Assembly: GCF_007097485.1 (NCBI RefSeq) | Contig: NZ_VKDE01000011.1 | Coordinates: forward strand, 1-64,000 | Direction of reading: 5' to 3' | Origin: Carboxylicivirga sp. M1479 | GTDB taxonomy: Bacteria > Bacteroidota > Bacteroidia > Bacteroidales > Marinilabiliaceae | Length of the DNA stretch: 64,000 nt | Part shown: positions 60,411-64,000 of the stretch, piece by piece | How positions within the stretch are numbered: the first letter of the stretch is position 1 | Layout: the number at the start of each line of letters is the position of its first letter | Position numbers and translations under genes: made by a program | The notes under the pieces: model-generated | What the model was told of the DNA's origin: nothing | The model's input: the letters and a program-made list of their open reading frames with translations, nothing else | Database searches by the model: none

Positions 60411-61868
60411 TTATAAATCGTAAATACTTTTTGTTTTTGGTCGCTCTTTACGCAATTGTTCGTAATTGAATTGACGCTGCGACTCAATAAAAATAGGGGT
60501 AAAATTCTCCTTGGGCGATGGTGATGGAGACAGCCTTAATTTTTGAGTGGGATCAATAACAAAATACGCCGGTAAAGCTTTGATTCGGTAATCAATTGCC
60601 ACAGTAGGCATGGCGCCATAATGCAGAAAGTCCCAGCGGTATTTATTATCTTTAATCAGCTTCTTGGCATTTGTAGGATCTTCATCCATAATAACCGTTA
60701 CAATGGTCAGTTCCCTTCGCAGTTGCTTGGATAGCACATTGAGCAGCATTAGCTCCTCTTTACAAGTATGATTACTGGTGTGCATAAAGTTTAAGTACAC
60801 AAACTTTCCTTTATAATCACTTAAGGATTTCTCTCTGCCATCGAGGCGAAACAGAGTGAATTGGGGTGCAGCACTCCCCTCTCGCAACCAGATTACTTGT
60901 CGGTACAAACCTTTTGCAACATCTTTGATTGTTAGGCTTGCTCCATACTCACTGGCTTGTTCTATCAGATCTATAATTTGACCTTGCTCGTATCGGCCTG
61001 AATAAAAGGCATCGTACAGGCCTTTAAGCAAAACCAATTGTGCCAAATCTTTATTCCAATACAAGGTATCGGTTTGCAACACGGTGGTAAGGCTATCAAA
61101 AGAGGCTATTTGTACGTAAGCATCTTTTAAATTTTCACCACGCTTTGATGAAAAGTAATTGGTGAAGAAATTATTAAATAAGGTATTAAATGACTGTTGA
61201 AAAGAGGGCAGTGCCACATTTATAGTATCAGCTCCAAAGGTTTGTTCTATCGCCTTTCGTTTATTTCGTTTATAGCCCAGGGTTAGTAACTCACCATAAG
61301 CATATTGCTTATAGGTATTAAAATAAGCGATATCACTTTGAAAAGCACTATCCAATTGAGCTATTATGCTTTTAGCTTTAACAATATCACCCGATGAAAA
61401 AATTTGAACCGCATTGGAATTATACATTCTTTTTAGCTCAGAATCGAACTGCATAAATAACATATTCAGAGACTGAGCATCGTCATTGGCAATACCTAAT
61501 TCTATAAGCTCCGGCTTATAATATGGATTAAAACGTTCTGCATCGGTACGAGGCTGAAAAGGCGGCAGTATTAATTCATAAGTCTGACCAGGCTCTAAAA
61601 AAATATAGCCCTCGTATTTACCCATATCAATGCTCACATGCGTAATCTGGCTGATTTCAATACTTTGTTCAAATTCACCATTTTCTTCTACGCGGATAAC
61701 CATCACATCGGTCTCTTCAAAAGAAATGGGGTTAACTACTTTACGAACCACCAGATTGTAACCCGCATATTCGGGTGCAAGGCCCTTTACCGTCGTCCAT
61801 TGTGGTAACGATTGTGCTTGCAATAGCAAAGCACCGAACAAATAAACAACGAGGAAGCCTAAGCGCAT
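60411..61868 (-). CDS. TlpA/AhpC-like exported protein with degenerate CXXC
   Basis: 485 aa. Signal peptide to about residue 19 (LLLQAQ). Residues about 20-320 are a helical-rich domain of unknown type, also found in Bacteroidota TlpA-like lipoproteins. A thioredoxin-fold domain (about 325-465) has SAAPQFTLFRLDGREKSLSD, then FVYLNFMHTSNHTCKEEL. The active-site CXXC is reduced to NHTC (Asn366, Cys369), so classical disulfide exchange is not expected. ALPAYFVID contains the cis-proline. Its ATG overlaps the coaD stop by one base. Confidence 0.8.
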   Translation of the reverse strand: MRLGFLVVYLFGALLLQAQSLPQWTTVKGLAPEYAGYNLVVRKVVNPISFEETDVMVIRVEENGEFEQSIEISQITHVSIDMGKYEGYIFLEPGQTYELILPPFQPRTDAERFNPYYKPELIELGIANDDAQSLNMLFMQFDSELKRMYNSNAVQIFSSGDIVKAKSIIAQLDSAFQSDIAYFNTYKQYAYGELLTLGYKRNKRKAIEQTFGADTINVALPSFQQSFNTLFNNFFTNYFSSKRGENLKDAYVQIASFDSLTTVLQTDTLYWNKDLAQLVLLKGLYDAFYSGRYEQGQIIDLIEQASEYGASLTIKDVAKGLYRQVIWLREGSAAPQFTLFRLDGREKSLSDYKGKFVYLNFMHTSNHTCKEELMLLNVLSKQLRRELTIVTVIMDEDPTNAKKLIKDNKYRWDFLHYGAMPTVAIDYRIKALPAYFVIDPTQKLRLSPSPSPKENFTPIFIESQRQFNYEQLRKERPKTKSIYDL

Positions 61869-62338
61869 TATAAGTACTTTTGAATATTAATTTTAATGGC
61901 ATCGGGTAGGAATTGCCCTGCATCGCCACCGTGCTTTACAATATCGCGCACAATAGAACTGTTAACTGGCGTATGCTCAGGTGTGGTTAATAAAAACACA
62001 GAGTCAATACCACTCATGGCTTTATTTACCTGCGCAATAGCACGCTCGTATTCAAAATCGGCAGCAGTGCGTATGCCTCGTAAAATATGCGTACACTCAA
62101 CTTCTTTGGCGAATTCTACGGTTAAGCCTTCGTATTTTTCTACACTTACTCTATCGTCATCAACAAAAACATCGCGAATCCATTGCATGCGATCTTCCAA
62201 AGGGAAAAAATCTCTTTTGTTGGAATTAAAGCCTACGGCTATGATTATTTTATCGAACAAGCTTAAACCTCGTCGTACAACATCTTCGTGACCAACAGTA
62301 AACGGATCAAATGATCCTGGGAATATGGCTGTATTCAT
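61868..62338 (-). CDS. coaD: Phosphopantetheine adenylyltransferase
   Basis: 156 aa from the ATG at 62338 (MNTAIFPGSFDPFTVGH). An alternative six residues longer at 62356 would add only MITYVS. CoaD joins 4-phosphopantetheine and ATP in CoA synthesis. The nucleotide-binding FPGSFDPFTVGHEDV (TxGH motif) and the NSSIVRDIVKHGGD segment (ISSTxxR equivalent) are present. The stop codon overlaps the ATG of the downstream TlpA-like gene by one base. Confidence 0.95.
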   Translation of the reverse strand: MNTAIFPGSFDPFTVGHEDVVRRGLSLFDKIIIAVGFNSNKRDFFPLEDRMQWIRDVFVDDDRVSVEKYEGLTVEFAKEVECTHILRGIRTAADFEYERAIAQVNKAMSGIDSVFLLTTPEHTPVNSSIVRDIVKHGGDAGQFLPDAIKINIQKYL

Positions 62339-62486
62339 GCTAACATAGGTTATCAACCCTTATTGTTTCACAGGATTGTATTAATGATTTTGATTGGCAG
62401 AGATAATTTAATAAACACCTCCATCTATCAATAAAAATGTAAAATTTGGAAAAATTAGCCGCTCAAACAAGTTATCGACTGTTTAT

Positions 62487-63914
62487 CTACCAAAACTTAA
62501 TTTTTGCCGCTGCAAAAGCAGACATACGCAAAAGAATTAAACCATGGCTAAAGCGTGAAATATTGGTATCGCCATACTTGCGCTCGCGATAACGAATAGG
62601 TAAATCCACAATTTTTAAGTTTAGTTTGTATGCACCAAACAGCAAATCGAAATCACCAAAGGGATCGAAATCACCAAAGAATGAACGATTCTTAGCCAAC
62701 TTCACATAGTCGTTTTTAAACATCACTTTGGTTCCACACAGGGTATCTTTAATTGGACGTTCCAATATCCAGCTAAACAGGCGTGAGAAAAAATGATTCC
62801 CAATGGTATTAAGCGAGCGCATGGCATTTTTCTCCATGGGATAAACCAAACGAACACCATTAATAAATTCGCCTTTACCCCTTGATATAGCATTATAAAA
62901 TTTAGGTAAATCTTCTGGAGGTACTGTTAGGTCGGCATCTAATATCATTAGAATATCTCCCTCGGCTGCTGCATAACCTTTGCGCACGGCATCGCCTTTA
63001 CCTTTACCATCTTGCTGCATAATTTTAATGCGATGCGTGTCTTTGTACTTATCAGCCATCTCCTGGATTTTATCCCAGGTATCATCGCTTGAATTACCTT
63101 CAACAAAAATCAACTCGGTAAATTTACCCATAGCTGGCGTTCGCATTATGGCCTCTTCGATATTACCGCTTTCATTACGTGCCGGCACAACAACAGATAC
63201 CGAATACCGCTTATCGACTTCTGCCTGAGGCAAGCGCGGTGGAAAAGGGCGTGCAAACACAAACTGGTTCAATCCGAATAACTGAAAAAACGGTAGGCGC
63301 GCAACAAAACGATTCATCAAACCCGAAAGCAAAGGTATGCGATAGGGCATTAGCATGCTTCGATTTGTCTTATAGGCATCGAAATCTGAGAGATAAAGCA
63401 AATTAGCAATGTCGCCATTCGACAACCAATTTTGCTCAGGCGTACGTTTTTTGATTCTTAAAAATTCGGCCATCCGGATAATAGGCTCCCACAACCTGTT
63501 GTAATAGGTTACAATGATTCGCGTCTGCTCGTGGCACACTTTCTTCAGCTCATTAAAAACGTGTTCAATATCATCTGTTACACCAATCAGGTTGGATAAA
63601 ATAACCACATCAAACTTCTCTGTAAGCTGAATGTCTTCAGCAGCCATCAATTCAAAGCGAATATCAGGATATTGTTGTTTGGCCTGATTAAGGATTGGTT
63701 CGCAAAAATCAATACCTAACTTATTTTTGCCCTTAATAGCAGATAAGAGCTCACCTGAACCACAACCTATTTCGAGCACAGAATTTTCTTCCTGTATATA
63801 GTAGTTGCAATAACGTGTTATTGAGTCCCAATAATAGGCTCTTCTTTTTCGGTACTTAATCCAATTCGATGCTCTGGATTCAAAATAAGCACGTCGTTCT
63901 TGGTTCACTTTCAT
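62487..63914 (-). CDS. Methyltransferase-glycosyltransferase (GT2) fusion
   Basis: 475 aa from the ATG at 63914; a GTG one codon upstream is also in frame. Residues about 1-220 are a class I SAM methyltransferase: NSVLEIGCGSGELL near 45-58, then EKFDVVILSNLIG. Residues about 237-475 are a GT-A glycosyltransferase: VSVVVPARNESGNIEEAI, IFVEGNSSDDTWDKIQ, DGKGKGDAVRKGYAAAEGDI, the DxD-like DADLTVPPEDL, and GTKVMFKNDYVKL. Such dolichyl-phosphate-mannose-synthase-like transferases move a sugar to a lipid carrier. Fused, they probably work in surface-glycan synthesis. Membrane association likely by C-terminal hydrophobic patches only. Confidence 0.88.
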   Translation of the reverse strand: MKVNQERRAYFESRASNWIKYRKRRAYYWDSITRYCNYYIQEENSVLEIGCGSGELLSAIKGKNKLGIDFCEPILNQAKQQYPDIRFELMAAEDIQLTEKFDVVILSNLIGVTDDIEHVFNELKKVCHEQTRIIVTYYNRLWEPIIRMAEFLRIKKRTPEQNWLSNGDIANLLYLSDFDAYKTNRSMLMPYRIPLLSGLMNRFVARLPFFQLFGLNQFVFARPFPPRLPQAEVDKRYSVSVVVPARNESGNIEEAIMRTPAMGKFTELIFVEGNSSDDTWDKIQEMADKYKDTHRIKIMQQDGKGKGDAVRKGYAAAEGDILMILDADLTVPPEDLPKFYNAISRGKGEFINGVRLVYPMEKNAMRSLNTIGNHFFSRLFSWILERPIKDTLCGTKVMFKNDYVKLAKNRSFFGDFDPFGDFDLLFGAYKLNLKIVDLPIRYRERKYGDTNISRFSHGLILLRMSAFAAAKIKFW

Positions 63915-63941
63915 CACCCTTAATTATGCTGATTGATTGTT

Positions 63942-64000
63942 TTATTTGGCTGCCTCGTAATCGATTCGAAACAAATAGGCCGGCTCTATTTTACCAATTT
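63942..64000 (-). CDS. C-terminal end of a truncated gene
   Basis: The minus strand gives an open frame from the right edge to a TAA at 63944-63942, reading IGKIEPAYLFRIDYEAAK. It stands 27 bp upstream of the methyltransferase-glycosyltransferase gene in the same direction, so it is likely the preceding gene of the same operon. Too short to name. Confidence 0.4.
   Translation of the reverse strand, partial: IGKIEPAYLFRIDYEAAK

Overview
The window looks like a chromosomal segment of a Bacteroidota bacterium, probably a marine or gut-type member of Bacteroidia near Marinilabiliales. The taxonomic placement is inference. The basis is: promoters of the form TTG-N19..22-TAnnTTTG, almost no Shine-Dalgarno sequences, a gliding-type ABC ATPase (GldA), a T9SS-like C-terminal signal, CarboxypepD_reg-like and TonB-dependent outer-membrane proteins, a long S16, a plant-like long IspG, DUF4286, and DnaE fused to a proofreading exonuclease. 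Base composition is AT-rich. I saw no rRNA, tRNA, CRISPR array, transposase or prophage gene.

Layout. 1-6.2 kb: an edge DsbA/FrnE-type oxidoreductase, then two different DNA alkylation-repair glycosylases (AlkC-like and YcaQ/AlkX-like) around a J-domain/KTSC protein and a low-complexity secreted protein. The gaps here are rich in repeats: a 227-bp element with perfect 18-bp inverted termini, a remnant of the alkC 3' end, and a 21-bp-period array with mirror symmetry. 6.2-20.2 kb: a complete branched-chain amino acid operon on the minus strand, ilvD-ilvB-ilvN-ilvC-leuA-leuC-leuD-cimA-leuB-ilvA. It is headed by a promoter, a leader peptide in which 14 of 22 codons are Ile/Leu/Val, and an attenuator terminator. 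20.4-31 kb: secreted and envelope proteins of poorly known function (CarboxypepD_reg pair, glycine-zipper, PQQ-type propeller, TonB-C/TPR, lipoproteins, a large MORN/TPR protein), with dapD among them. 31-35 kb: a nested palindrome, a possible DUF6261 protein, a small HTH protein, a lipoprotein with a Cys-rich tail and a CPBP-family membrane protease.

34.9-64 kb: mostly housekeeping genes. These are the threonylcarbamoyl-AMP synthase, a thioesterase, rimM, a cobalamin adenosyltransferase, pdxH, gldA, ispG, asnS, rpoN, rpsP, a TonB receptor, exonuclease-dnaE, trxA, a nucleoside transporter, a bifunctional-nuclease-family protein, rplU-rpmA, serS, a DUF4286 gene overlapping ruvC, a TlpA-like protein overlapping coaD, and a methyltransferase-glycosyltransferase fusion.

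The most interesting non-textbook structures are the ilv leader/attenuator, the 21-bp mirror array, the two palindromic MITE-like elements, a REP-like repeat that supplies the C-terminus of a lipoprotein, and the HTH/lipoprotein/CPBP cluster. All homology statements are by eye from sequence motifs; no database search was run.
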